From Hemileia vastatrix (lineage: Eukaryota > Basidiomycota > Pucciniomycetes > Pucciniales > Zaghouaniaceae): a DNA stretch of 64,000 nt. Numbering within the stretch: the first letter of the stretch is position 1; the number at the start of each line of letters is the position of its first letter. The translations under genes and the position numbers were made by a program. This document shows positions 1 to 11,162 of the stretch, one piece after another. Below the pieces are notes generated by a model. It was not told the DNA's origin. It made no database searches and saw only the letters and a program-made list of their open reading frames with translations. Location of the stretch: positions 16,021,183 to 16,085,182 of the forward strand of contig JASXTE010000002.1 in assembly GCA_030280995.1 (NCBI GenBank). Direction: 5' to 3'.

Positions 1-500
1 CATAAGGATTCCAATGTGCTAAGTGTGAATATGTACCACCATAGTGATCCATATTGTCTTGGGACATCGAACCTAATAGTCTTTTGTGATTTTGATCTAT
101 ACTTCTCAAGTATGTGGTCTGACCAACCTTGAGTATTAAAAGTTACGGATGTGAATTTTTCAAGAAAAAATATAGAGAGGCTTTATAGATTTCTTACCGT
201 CTCACTCTCCGAGATATGACTCAGTGAGCTTTGTGTTGGCTGTGAGCTAGCAGTCACACTATCATATTGATTACTTCTGGTTCCCATTTCTTGAGGGGAA
301 GAAGTATGTTCTAGGTATTTTTCGTGGCTCGCTGGAAGGGTTAATGACAATGTCAAATCCAATTCGTGGTCAGCTGGCAAAACATTTTTGGAATTTAAAG
401 GTTTTGAATAGCAGAAGCGGGTTGACGGTACTTGTGTTAATATCAAATAACTGAATAAAAGTAAGATGGTATGATTTGGACATGAATAAGAATTAGACAT
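1..500 (-). CDS. Candidate secreted protein with LxLxL (EAR-like) motif, 3' end beyond window
   Basis: I do not recognise the family. On the minus strand the first ATG is at 500-498 (context ACAATGTC). A 101-codon exon (500-198) ends at an ACG|GTAAGA donor; a 70-bp intron (197-128) ends CTCAAG, and exon 2 (127-1) stays open in the same phase to the window edge. The N-terminus has a polar start, then a hydrophobic core of about 15 residues (TILLLFSYLILTQV) and a small-residue cleavage-like site, so a signal peptide is likely. Just after it lies LDLTLSLTL, which fits the LxLxL repression motif, followed by a Ser/Thr-rich stretch. Exon 2 is rich in His/Tyr/Asn (ends HYGG...HWNPY). An in-frame GTG lies 72 bases upstream but the ATG is preferred. 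Export and the role of the motif are inference; the exon structure is well supported by phase. Confidence 0.6.
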
Positions 501-739
501 TGTCAAAATGGTATACTCAAGTGAATGATCCAAAACGGTTCCTTCCTCAACAAATAATCCGAGAGTAGACACCGGAAAAAAATGCGGGCCTAATCTCTAT
601 CTTTGGCTTAATTCAGCTTTAGCTGAGCTTTAAAACTTCTGTTAAGCTCGCACCGCACATTGAACACTGGGCACATTAATTTGCACGGCATCAAACAAGG
701 GTTTGTTTTGAATCACAAATGAATTTACGGATTGTTACC

Positions 740-943
740 TGCTACAGCCAAGTCACAAAATCTCGCGAATTTTTTTGACGAAAAAATCAAAGTTTCCCTC
801 ACTAAAGATTGTTTTGCCTATTCTAAAGAAAGCACCTCAGACCTTTCCCCGACCTTTTTGAATAGGCAAATCATTCTTTGGTGAGGGCGTCTTTGATTAT
901 TTAGTCAAAAATTTTGCAAGCGCTTATGACTTGACTGTGGCAG
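740..943. repeat. Foldback (inverted-repeat) element, ~200 bp
   Basis: TGCTACAGCCAAGTCAC at the left end is the inverted match of GTGACTTGACTGTGGCA-like sequence at the right end, and the pairing continues inward through TCAAAG...CCCTCAC and GCCTATTC/GAATAGGC almost to the centre. It has no coding capacity. No clear target duplication was found, so the superfamily is open. Confidence 0.7.
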
Positions 944-1112
944 ATGCCAATTGTTTTTTTGTGATGAGGGTAAACTTCCCGCAATTAGAAAGAATGTTAC
1001 TAAAACTGTATTTATAATGCTGAAATTTCCAGATGGGATATATTCAACCGTCTAATCAGTACTTCCCATTAGTTTATGTGTGATACATTATCAACTACTT
1101 CCTAGCGTCTAG

Positions 1113-1307
1113 CACTGCAAAAAATGTTCGTTTCGTCTTGGGGCGCAACAATCGCGCAATGATTAAGCAACAGTTTAGTATCAATTATTTTTAGCACTTA
1201 AGAGGTCTTAGGTGAGTCTTAAGTGCAAAAAATAATTGTTTCGCAACTGTTGCACAACTGTTGCGTAATTGTCGCGACCCATGGCGAAACAAAAATGTCT
1301 CGTAGTG
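1113..1307. mobile_element. CACTA-type MITE, 195 bp, TSD TAG
   Basis: The element starts CACTGCAAAAAATGTTCGTT and ends with the inverted counterpart ...CATTTTTGTTTCG-type sequence closing in GTAGTG. TAG stands immediately outside both ends (1110-1112, 1308-1310). The arms pair over nearly the whole length, with a short loop around AGGTCTTAGGTGAG. CACTA termini with a 3-bp duplication fit the CACTA/EnSpm superfamily; there is no transposase inside. Confidence 0.75.
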
Positions 1308-1499
1308 TAGTTGGGAGCTTGGTTTGAGAAAACGGGCTAAATAATATGATTAACATTACAAATTCCAACTACTTTCTCCACTGGCGTAAAGGTTTGAAGT
1401 AGCAGTTAGATATTCACTGTAATCACTATCCCCACGGAGACTGGACTTCAATGACTATAGTGTAAACAGGTGACGCGACGTTGAAAAGGGATCGCCTTA

Positions 1500-2130
1500 C
1501 ACTACCAACCCTGCTTGTTTCGCCTCACGGCGTAACAAATGTGTATCGGATTCATATTAGTTGTGTAGCGAATACATACAGCTAGATTAAGAATGGTTGG
1601 TGAAAGTTTGTCATAGCAATTAATTGGCTACCCCAAGAGGAAAAACAGCTAGTTATTTCATGGGTCTGTATCAGTGAGCAACCTTAGTACTCAACACACC
1701 AAACAGGTGAAAGGTTTCACAAAAAAGTTGGAGCTCACTTCAACTCACATTCCAAGCTACATTATTGTGATTATGAGCAAGTCACAATATAAAATAGAGA
1801 AAAGCAAAGTGCTATTGGACAATCACTAAGAGTTGGGACTGGGAAGAATTTTGATGCAAAAATAATTAAGGTAAGTTAATGGGAACAACTGAAGGTCTTC
1901 TCAGTGCAGTAACTAAAGAGGTTCATGCACAGCAGTAACATCTGGTAACCTACTAAAAAATTGCTGCAACAGCTGCAGATGCCCTTAGTGTGTAAATCGC
2001 ACCAACCATTCGTAATCTAGCTTTAACAATAATTTTTTTCGATAGGGGATATAAACATTTGTAATGGAACCATGACACAACCATTAAAAATCCATTGCAC
2101 TGTGTGACATAATAAATAGTGTTGGTAGTG
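1500..2130. mobile_element. CACTA-type non-autonomous element, ~631 bp
   Basis: It begins CACTACCAACCCTGCTTG and ends AATAGTGTTGGTAGTG. A second inverted pair lies inside (AGCTAGATTAAGAATGGTTG at 1580 against its complement at about 2003-2022), as does an ACAAATGTGTAT/ATAAACATTTGT pair. The dinucleotide TA flanks both ends. No coding frame of note lies inside. It differs in sequence from the other CACTA MITE families in this window. Confidence 0.65.
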
Positions 2131-2196
2131 TAACTGGACAGTAAAATTTCTAAATTAAAGCAGGTGACATCATCTATGATTTTTTTTCAATTGAGT

Positions 2197-2705
2197 TCTA
2201 ATGTGATATTTGAGTATAACATGAAAATAGAAAATGAGAAAATGAGATGAGTAAAAAGTTAGTGAATCATGAAATGTGATATTCCAGCATAAAATTGTGA
2301 TATAAGAACTGAAAATGGGATGAGAAAAAAAATAGAAAATGATGAAATGTAATATATGAATAAAAAATTATAATTTCAGAGTCGCGATTGAGATGAGTAA
2401 AAAAGTTATTAAACAATGAAGTGTAATATTTGAGTATAAAATTGATATGGAAAAGTGACAAATGAAATGAGAAAGAAGCTATCAGATGATAAAATTTTAC
2501 GTATGAGTATAGAATTATGAGTCAAAAGTGGAAAGTGAGAAGAGTAAAAAGTTGGAAAATTATGAAATGTAATATCTAAGTGTAAAATTAAGATGGTAAA
2601 GTGGCAAGTGAGAAGAGTAAGAATTTCTCAAATGATGAAATGTAATATCTGAGTATAGGTGGCAATTTAGTAAGTGAGATTCATGAGTAAGGTAAAATGT
2701 TTCAA
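2197..2705. repeat. Minisatellite, ~73-bp unit, about 7 copies
   Basis: Recurring ATGAAATGTAATAT(C/T)TGAG and GAGATGAGTAAAAAGTT blocks return every 73-75 bases (about 2199, 2271, 2342, 2417, 2490, 2564, 2636). Copies are diverged by substitutions and small indels. There is no coding signal on either strand. Confidence 0.75.
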
Positions 2706-5046
2706 TGTGAATAATGGTGATAATGTTTCATAAAAAGAAGAAGTGGCTAGAAGTTAAGAAAAATGTTACTGGGAGATAAAATAAGAGTCAAAATATGAGT
2801 TATAGTCAAATGCAGCTCATGTGCTGGATGATTTCTGGTCAAATCAAAGCACTCACTGTGGACTTGCATTTAGTCTGCCTCTTTTTTTTTCCTAGTGTAT
2901 GGTACTAGTGCTGAGAGACTGATGAATATGTCCATATAGGTGAGTCAATGGCACTTGATGAATTAAAAATCATTGCTAAAAATGGCATATTCATATATAA
3001 GTGTGATTATCTATGCAAGCCAAACTTACAATAGAAAAGAAGAATCATGAGTGAGTATGAGGAGCAGATATTGTTAGTCTGCTTGGGGTCAACAGATAGA
3101 ATGCATTTAAGCTGGAAAATCTGCCCCAGAGGTTGGGCTGGCTGTTTTCAGGGAAAAGGAAAATATCCAATTACGACACTTAAGGCTGTTTCAAGTTAAT
3201 TTTTACACATCTCGCACTGGTTTTTTACTTCTCCAGAGTCTTTGAATGAAAAAATGTCCTGTTTCAGAGAAATTTAATTGATGATTTGCTTTCAGGGTGT
3301 GAAGATTAGGTCCAGTCTCAGCTGAATAACAGGCATCACTACAACTCTTATTACCTTACTGATGGGATCTACCCTTCTAGGTTAACACTTCTCAAAAAAA
3401 ATCAGAAATACTCAAGATGAGTCAAGCCATCTTTTCTCCAAATTTTAAGAATATGCACAAAAATACATTAATCATGCACTTGGAGTCTTGTATAGGTTCT
3501 GGGAGATTATAAAACAGTCTTTCCAAATGTGGGAAAGGAGTTCTGTGATCAATTTTATGCCTTTTTGTGTAATATTACAAAATATGCAGATCAGAGAGCA
3601 TACACCTAATGATCCTAACTTTTATGAAGCTCAATTTCAGAAATTCCCTTAAATAGAGTAGATCATCTTTTATCTCATAGTATAACCTCCAATATTCAAA
3701 GGAGTCATGATCTTTATAATTTAGCTCTTCACTTTCAATTATGGAAGGATCAGAAATTCTATATTTGGCTTACCTAGGATATAATTGTGGCACATAATGT
3801 GTAAGGATGATTCTATTTCTTTGAAAAAATACATAGCAATTAATTTTTTTATTCTATCTAGTTTTAAAAAATATTGATGGTTAATAAGTAGTGTAGCATG
3901 AGTTTTGGATGTATTTCCTTCATGTTTTTTATTTAGTTTAGTTTAAATATGCCTAGTTTATGATCACATTTTTTAGCTAGCTTATATTAAAATCTTGCCT
4001 ACTGAAGCAAAGTACTAAAAAATAAAAACCCCTTTAGTATATTTAAAAATATCAGTAAGTCTTCCATAATTCTTTATTCATACCTTCATCTTCCTTGTTC
4101 ATTAACCAGGAGAGACACCAGACAGAAATTAGTAACTTGTAAAATCCAATTAGTAACCAATTCAGTAGCAGGGACAGCTTAAACACCACTAGTGTGGTAA
4201 ATCAAAGTTAACAATTAATAAAATGCTACAGATTTGGAAATAGTGGCTGATTACATACCACTCATGTCACTAACAAAAGCTCAAAATTAATAAAATATGT
4301 ACAAGATGGTAAGATACAATCTGATAAGCTTTAATATTAAATTAAATAAGCAGAATCAATATCAAGGGATAAATAAATGATATATCTTTAAATATAAATG
4401 GAATGAATATGAAGGCTGCAGGAAGAGCTATTAATGAGTATCTTGACACCATATATTTCTCAAAGTTTTTTTCATGATATGTAGTTCTTCCATCTCTATA
4501 GAATCAGCACAATCATTTTCATTCATGAGTAATATTTTGACATTTTTAGCAAGAATATCACTCTCATCCTTTGGTTAAATGACCAAAATTGTAATTTTTT
4601 TTGACTAAACATTCCTTTCATCAATACTTATTTTCTTAACATCTACCTTGAGCCTATATTTTTCAATAGAAAGCTGTACAGTCAATGTCTAAGTTTTGTT
4701 GATAAATTAAAATCCTTTCTTTTGAAATTAAATTAATCTCTTAAAGATCTCTTCATCAGCTGATTGACTAAAGTCGCTTGTGTCTTTTCTTACTTGCTTT
4801 TATTCCAGGTGGATATGAAGGGAAGGTGAGGTTGGGGTTGACTGTTTATATTTATTATTTTTGTTCCACTTAGTTCCCAGAATATTAAGTAGCATTGATA
4901 ACATTTTTTCCTGGTCTTATGTACCTGTATTTTTGTATCCAAGTAGACTTTTCTATTATTTAAGAGATATCTTCCACTATTACTTTTGGCATCTAAATCT
5001 ACTGTTTTATATTGAGATCACTTAACTTATACTTTTAACCTTTTCT
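2706..5046. other. Gene-free AT-rich DNA
   Basis: No frame, RNA gene or terminal repeat was recognised here on either strand. A stretch near 3420-3790 has somewhat protein-like composition with many stops and could be old transposon debris, but no family could be named. Confidence 0.5.
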
Positions 5047-5485
5047 TCTCTTTTATTTTATTAGATTTTTATTCTTATTTCTCTGTTTACTCTGCTCCTC
5101 TTTTCTCTGCATCTCATTATATTATTTTATTAGAATATTTGACTTATATGATGGACCAGTTATTTATTTTGTGTTAGTATTCTATTTTCTGAAATGAAAA
5201 ATCTCAATCTGATGCTTTACATTAAAATAACTTAACTTAAAATCTTATCTTTTTACCTTTTTATCCTTCTCTTTTATTTTTATTGCTCTGCTTGCTCCAC
5301 TCCTCTTCACTTTCCGTCTCTTTGTATTATTTATTAGAATAGTAGACTGATTAAGTGGACCAGGTATTTATTTTGTCTTTTCATTTTTTATTGCTCTTCT
5401 TTCTCCACTCCTCTTTTCTGGCTGCCTCTTTATATTATTTTATTAAAATAGTTGACTGATTAAGTGGAACAGCCTTTCTTATTCA
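5047..5485. repeat. Three diverged copies of a ~100-bp repeat
   Basis: Blocks reading CTCTGCTTGCTCCACTCCTC, then TATTATTTTATTAGAATA and GACTGATTAAGTGGACCAG recur at about 5082-5178, 5268-5380 and 5380-5480, with unequal spacing. The function is unknown. Confidence 0.6.
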
Positions 5486-5554
5486 CAACTTTTGATAAAT
5501 ACCTTTATGAATAAAAGAATTTTTGCCATAACTTCCTAAAAAATATTAAATTAG

Positions 5555-5925
5555 GCCACTAACTTAACTTCTCCATCTCTGCCCTTGTGCCCATCTCCAG
5601 CTCCACCCCTCCACATTGCACATACTCGCACCCCACCCTGGTAAGTTTTCCATTGTAATATTATTTTTCTATTTTATAATATATTGGCTGCTAACCTAAC
5701 TTCACCCCTCTTTCCTCACACCATCTCCAGCTCCACCCCTCCACGTTGCACATACCTGTTCCCCTTCTTCTTGCCCCACCCTGGTAAGTTCTTCATTGTA
5801 ATTTTTTTCTTTTCTATTTTAATTTACCTCACACACACACCCACTCTCTCACCACACCACTTGCTCTCATCCACACCCAATCTCTCACATCAACCACACA
5901 CACACCCATCCCTTCTGAAAATTGA
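5555..5925. repeat. 131-bp tandem duplication plus CA/CT-rich tract
   Basis: Two copies (about 5555-5685 and 5686-5815) share the motifs CATCTCCAGCTCCACCCCTC and CCCCACCCTGGTAAGTT. They are followed by a low-complexity ACACAC/CTCTCA tract (5828-5925). A continuous plus-strand frame crosses the second copy but looks like repeat translation rather than a gene. Confidence 0.6.
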
Positions 5926-6189
5926 CACAGAGGCCACCAATAGATCTACCACTGAGTAAAGTATGTGTTCTTTTATTCTCTCATTCTATTTCATCATCAT
6001 CCTCACTATTTACCTATCTTCTTTTCCCCTTATATTGATTTATTGCTTCATCAAATTCATCATATAAATAAGAACAAATATAAAGAAACCATTATCTATA
6101 TTGATATTTTTTATAAAATGCAATTGATATATATTGCTTCATTAACTTTATCATATGAAGCAGAAAAAATATATAAAAACTATGATATA

Positions 6190-7366
6190 TGTCAGTATAG
6201 TCTAGTATATAAGTATGATATAATAGTGTTATTTTATGGTCCTACTACTTATTAATAAATGATTTAGTGATTAAACCTCAGGGGAAGACTAATAGAATAG
6301 TTATACTCAAATGAAACTCACAATACTTGGATTTAAATGCGTGCTAGTGGTGGAAAATAGAAGAATAAAATATAGTTATAGCTTTTATAAAGATAATATC
6401 AATTTATAAGGGCTTTATAATATATTTCTGAATACTAATAATTGTAGTGTAGTGTTTGTTTGAAGTGTAGTAATTGAATGATGATAATAAACCGTCAAAA
6501 TCCCTCCTTACTTATACCCAAATCCACTGGAGTGCACAGACCTTCAATCCAGATGATGTCACTGCTATCCCCGGCAATTACAGCACTGTGAGGGCCCATC
6601 ACCTCCCCATGGCGTCCACTTCAAGCAGTTTCAACACCCAGACCTCCAGTAAGGACCCTCCATCACTATTAATAATAACACAGAGTCATACCATAAATAG
6701 AAAACCCAGATAAAAGCGGATACCATAAAGAAACAGGTAAAATAAATGATCAAAAAGAGATTTAATGAAACTAAAAGCATATAAAGGAAACAAATAAAAT
6801 GTCCAAGCCCCCAATAACATCCCCAAGCATCCACATTAACCCAAAAACATCTTTCCAACCCATAAATCTGTGAATAACCATCCAAGGAAGTAATTTTAGT
6901 TGTCCAAACTGGGTGTATGCGCCTGATATAGGTGTCTATGCTTCTGTAGGCGTTGTGAATACACTGATTTCGTCCATATGACCTAAAATAAGCAGAAAAA
7001 CAAAGGTTATAGGCTATTAAGGGGCTAAAACCCACTTATATACCTAAATATACATAATATACTGCATATTTCACTGAATATGAGATTTATGTATACATAT
7101 AAGCTTATGTATGTCAATAATTACTTCATATCACTTAAGATAAGTATATTATGACTCCATTAACACCTTAATAAGTATTATTAGGCCATGGATAAGCTAT
7201 TTAAACTATTATAAATTATATAATAGAATAATAATTATATATATATATAATAAAATAATATATATTATTATTTTAACCTTATTTTTAAGATATAAGCTTA
7301 ATCTAGTTAAGGTTATCTTATTTTAAGCATAAGAAATACTCAGTCCTAAGGATATTTAGGCTGACA
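6190..7366 (-). repeat. 3' LTR of the Ty3 element
   Basis: This 1177-bp copy lies at the downstream end of the minus-strand element. Its termini are TGTCAG and CTGACA on the plus strand. It matches 13867-15043 base for base except at 6386. It includes an AT-dinucleotide-rich stretch near 7217-7265. Confidence 0.95.
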
Positions 7367-7386
7367 CTCCCTCACCCCAAAAAAAA
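7367..7386 (-). promoter_or_regulatory. Polypurine tract of the Ty3 element
   Basis: Read on the minus strand, a run of T then GGGGTGAGGGAG abuts the 3' LTR. This is the expected site and composition of the plus-strand primer for reverse transcription. Confidence 0.7.
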
Positions 7387-7487
7387 CAATAAAAAAATGT
7401 TAAGACATTTTAATTAATCTTAAGGAATGAAATAATAAAATAAAATAAAAAAATAATTTTTATAATACATATACTGAATGAACAGTA

Positions 7488-10400
7488 TTATTTAGATTTA
7501 AATTTTTTCAAGAGATTTTTAAGATCAGAGATTTCATTTTCTGGAATCCACTGGTCATATTCACTTGATTTATTTTTAAATCTTAATAGATACTCAACTC
7601 CCTTTTCTTTAGTAAGGTGTCTCTTTTTAAGTATCTTTTCAATTTCTGCTTTTTCCACTATTTCTTCAGGTTGCTGTTTATGCCTTCCTGATCTTCTTGG
7701 AAAGAGAGCAGTATCATTAGAATGGTATGGTTTTATAAGAGAAATAGGAAATACTGGATGTTTTCTATCATAAGGTGCATATAGAATAACCTCAACAGCA
7801 TTATTACCAACCATCTTTTTAACTACAAATGGTCCAATGAATGGATCCTTCAATTTAACATTACCATTTAAATTGAAATGTAGCGTTGAAATAAGGACTT
7901 CATCACCCTCTTTGAACATTTGTTCTTTATGGGCTTTATCCCATCTTTTCTTTTCATACTCAAAAGCCTTATTTATACATTCTTGAGCATGTTTTCTGCA
8001 TAACTCTTGCATCTGAAGAAAAGATTTAGTACCTGGATGAATATCCAATCTAGGTAACTTATTAAGAGTTTTAGCAGGGGTATTAGGTACATAACCCAAC
8101 CATAACTCAAATGGCTTTTTGCCAGTGACAGAATGTACTGTACTATTATATGCAAATTCTAAACCTGGGATAAGGGTTACCCAATCATGCGTGAATTTGT
8201 CATTGTCTTTAAAATTAAGACCAAAAGCACAGTATCTTCTTATCATATCTTCTAAGGTTTGTATCATTCTTTCTGCTAGCCCATCAGTTTGTGGATGGTG
8301 TGCTGTAGAAAGTTTTAATTGACACCCTGAAACATCCATAAGTGACGTCCAGAACTCAGAAGTAAATTTAGGATCTCTGTCAGAAACTATTGCTTTGGGG
8401 AAACCTGCTGTATTTAACATTTGTGTCCACCATAAAAAAGCCAAGTCCTTTGCAGAAACCTCTTTGTGGGTAGGAATAAATTTACACATCTTTGTAAATC
8501 TATCTACAATTACCCAGCAGGAGTTATAACTCTTATGCCCTGCTATTGGCAAACCTGTTACAAAGTCCATGTTAATGATTTCCCATGGAGCTTTTGGTTG
8601 CTCAATTTGTTGTAATAAACCAGCTCTTTTTCCTGTTAATCTTTTAGATTTTTGACAAGAATCACATGTTTCAACATATTTCTGAACATCCTCAGACATG
8701 TTGATCCACCAAGCTGTGTTTTTTACTCTGGTTAATGTTTTATGATAGTCAAAATGACCTGCTAATATATCATCATGACATATACTTAACATTAACTCCT
8801 TCATTGAAGGGGGAATTACAATTACATTACTTAATTTTTTCCTGTAATATATAAAACCATCCTCAATGGAAAATTTTCCTTTCTCTAATGCCTCTTTATA
8901 CTTATCTGGTAATGTTTTTATTAAAACATTCATTGAAGCATTAGATGGATCATTTAATATTATAGTTAATTTACTTAAGTCAGGATCTGAATTATAATTA
9001 TCAAGAATTGATTGCATAAATTCATCGTCAAGATCTACAATATAAATGCCATAAATGTTAATAATCTCTGATTCAAGAACATAAGCAGGATTATCATCAT
9101 TATTAGGCAGAGGTACTCTAGATAACAGATCTACATTAGAGTGCAAGGTTCCTTCTCTATGTGTAATAGTCATCCGTCCTCTGTATTCTTGTACAGCTAA
9201 TTGCCATCTAAACATGTGTCTATTAGGAGTTTTCATGTTTAAGAGTGACTTAACTGCACTACAGTCAGTTATTAACTCAAATTTTTGGTCTTCAAGGTAA
9301 TAATGTAGCTTTTCAAGAGCCCATACTACTGCCAAACATTCAAGTTGAGTAGCACCATATTTCAATTCACCACTTCTCAGAGTTTGTGAAATATAGCAGA
9401 TTACTACTTCTGACATTTTACCTTCAATAAGTTGTTTTTGATGCAAAGCAGCACCCAGTCCAATAAAACTTGCATCTGTATATAATACAAAAGGTAATTG
9501 GAAATCTTGTAATCCCAAGATAGGAGCTGTCATTAAACATTCTTTCAACTTATGAAAAGCTTGTTGTCTTTCATTATTCCAAATGAAAGCTTCTGATTTC
9601 TTTATCAGTGTGGTCAGTGGTGCAGCAATTGATTGGTAGTTTTTTATATATTGTCTATAATAACCACACATTCCAAGAAAAGATTGTACATCCTTCACAT
9701 TTTGAGGAATTCCAATATTCTTTATTGAAGCCACTTTATTTTGGTCTACACATATTTGTAAGCCAGATACAATATGACCAAGCACTTTTAAAGATTCAAA
9801 CCCAAATTTACATTTTTTCAATGCAAGGGTCATTTTTATTTCATCCATTTTCTGAAATACTTTCCTTAAATGGATTAAGTGTTCATCAAAAGTTTTAGAG
9901 AACACTATGATGTCATCAATGTATACCATTAACCATCCCTCAATCATTTCATTATGGAATGTTATATCCATTAACTTCTGAAATACTGATGGAGCATTTT
10001 TTGGTCCAAATGGCATTCTGACATACTTATAAATTCCCATGTGTGTTGTTATCAACAAAAAGTTCTGTGAATTCTTTTCAACAGGAATTTGATGGTACCC
10101 TTTATTTCCATCTAGGCAACTTATATATTTAGCACCTTTAAGGGTAGCATGTATAGAGGCAATCCTTGGCAAGGGATAAATATCATCCACTGTAAATGTA
10201 TTTAATGCTCTATAATCACCGCACAGTCTTGCTTTATCTTGTTCATAAGAAATAAGCACTGGTGATATTACACAATATTTTGGTGTAGTTTCAACCTTCT
10301 CAAGAATGTTCATTTTTAATAACATCTTAATATTATCCTCTATGTCTTTCCTCTTCATTGGTGAAGCAGGGTATGATTTCTTTTTAAGACTAGCAGGAAT

Positions 10401-11162
10401 ATTATCCATATCACAGGTTAAACTAATTTTCATTTCATGATCTTTTACATGGCCAAGTTCATTTGTACCATGTGCAAAAGCCATTGGAAAAGCTTTAATT
10501 AATTCCAAAATATTATCTTTCTCAGTTTTACTTATCTGAGTGCCAAATGATGCTTTTGAAATTTCTGTTTCCAGAAGTTCCAACTCATTGGATTCTCTTC
10601 CTTTAGACGGGGAATTTATTACTGACTCAATGTGTAAGACAGTGTTAAAAGAATTTATTTTAAATTTCCTTTTACCATTCATGCCAATTGTAAAATTGTT
10701 ATTAGCAGGGTCTAATTTTACACCAAATTTTGTCAGAATATCATTTCCAATGATAAAACAGTTACTACAATTTGTATTATCCATTACTACAAAGTCACAA
10801 GTTACCCTTACATAACCATGTTGGTGTTTAAAGAAAACAGCAGCTTTGTATTTACCAATGGGGTGTAGTACTGATCCAAAACCTCTCCAATTTTTATTCT
10901 GAAGTGGTTCAAGCTTAAACTTATATTCACTATCAATTTTCTGTAATGTATTAGTGGAAACAACTGAACCAGCAGCTCCTGTGTCCAATACTATATTAAC
11001 ATTTTCACCAGAAATGATAGCTGGAACCGTGATAGGTGTCATTCTAAAGTTATCAGCTTGTATATCCTTAATGATTTCAGCATCCTCAAAATTCATTAAA
11101 GATTCATTTGAGTCCATATTTAATATTGGATTTTCAAAGATGGACAAATCATCTTCCAACAT
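7488..11162 (-). CDS. Ty3 Pol: protease, RT, RNase H, integrase, chromodomain
   Basis: The 1224-residue frame is counted from the methionine at 11162, but it is continuous upstream with the gag zinc knuckle, so this ATG need not be a real start. The order is: retropepsin (LDTGA near residue 60); reverse transcriptase with YIDD near 412; RNase H with YTDAS near 560; integrase with an HHCC zinc region near 790-825 (H..H...CDSC), and D,D,E core residues in MDFVTG, SDRDPKF and GLAERM (about 865, 925, 961); and a C-terminal chromodomain (EYLLRFKNK...W.PENE) over the last 50 or so residues. All visible catalytic residues are present and the length is usual for the family. The chromodomain suggests targeting to modified chromatin, as known for chromoviruses. 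Confidence 0.93.
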   Translation of the reverse strand: MLEDDLSIFENPILNMDSNESLMNFEDAEIIKDIQADNFRMTPITVPAIISGENVNIVLDTGAAGSVVSTNTLQKIDSEYKFKLEPLQNKNWRGFGSVLHPIGKYKAAVFFKHQHGYVRVTCDFVVMDNTNCSNCFIIGNDILTKFGVKLDPANNNFTIGMNGKRKFKINSFNTVLHIESVINSPSKGRESNELELLETEISKASFGTQISKTEKDNILELIKAFPMAFAHGTNELGHVKDHEMKISLTCDMDNIPASLKKKSYPASPMKRKDIEDNIKMLLKMNILEKVETTPKYCVISPVLISYEQDKARLCGDYRALNTFTVDDIYPLPRIASIHATLKGAKYISCLDGNKGYHQIPVEKNSQNFLLITTHMGIYKYVRMPFGPKNAPSVFQKLMDITFHNEMIEGWLMVYIDDIIVFSKTFDEHLIHLRKVFQKMDEIKMTLALKKCKFGFESLKVLGHIVSGLQICVDQNKVASIKNIGIPQNVKDVQSFLGMCGYYRQYIKNYQSIAAPLTTLIKKSEAFIWNNERQQAFHKLKECLMTAPILGLQDFQLPFVLYTDASFIGLGAALHQKQLIEGKMSEVVICYISQTLRSGELKYGATQLECLAVVWALEKLHYYLEDQKFELITDCSAVKSLLNMKTPNRHMFRWQLAVQEYRGRMTITHREGTLHSNVDLLSRVPLPNNDDNPAYVLESEIINIYGIYIVDLDDEFMQSILDNYNSDPDLSKLTIILNDPSNASMNVLIKTLPDKYKEALEKGKFSIEDGFIYYRKKLSNVIVIPPSMKELMLSICHDDILAGHFDYHKTLTRVKNTAWWINMSEDVQKYVETCDSCQKSKRLTGKRAGLLQQIEQPKAPWEIINMDFVTGLPIAGHKSYNSCWVIVDRFTKMCKFIPTHKEVSAKDLAFLWWTQMLNTAGFPKAIVSDRDPKFTSEFWTSLMDVSGCQLKLSTAHHPQTDGLAERMIQTLEDMIRRYCAFGLNFKDNDKFTHDWVTLIPGLEFAYNSTVHSVTGKKPFELWLGYVPNTPAKTLNKLPRLDIHPGTKSFLQMQELCRKHAQECINKAFEYEKKRWDKAHKEQMFKEGDEVLISTLHFNLNGNVKLKDPFIGPFVVKKMVGNNAVEVILYAPYDRKHPVFPISLIKPYHSNDTALFPRRSGRHKQQPEEIVEKAEIEKILKKRHLTKEKGVEYLLRFKNKSSEYDQWIPENEISDLKNLLKKFKSK

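Noticed and set aside
6474..7035. Frames on both strands repeated exactly at 14151-14712
   Set aside because: They lie inside the two Ty3 LTRs; identity reflects LTR duplication, not a gene pair.
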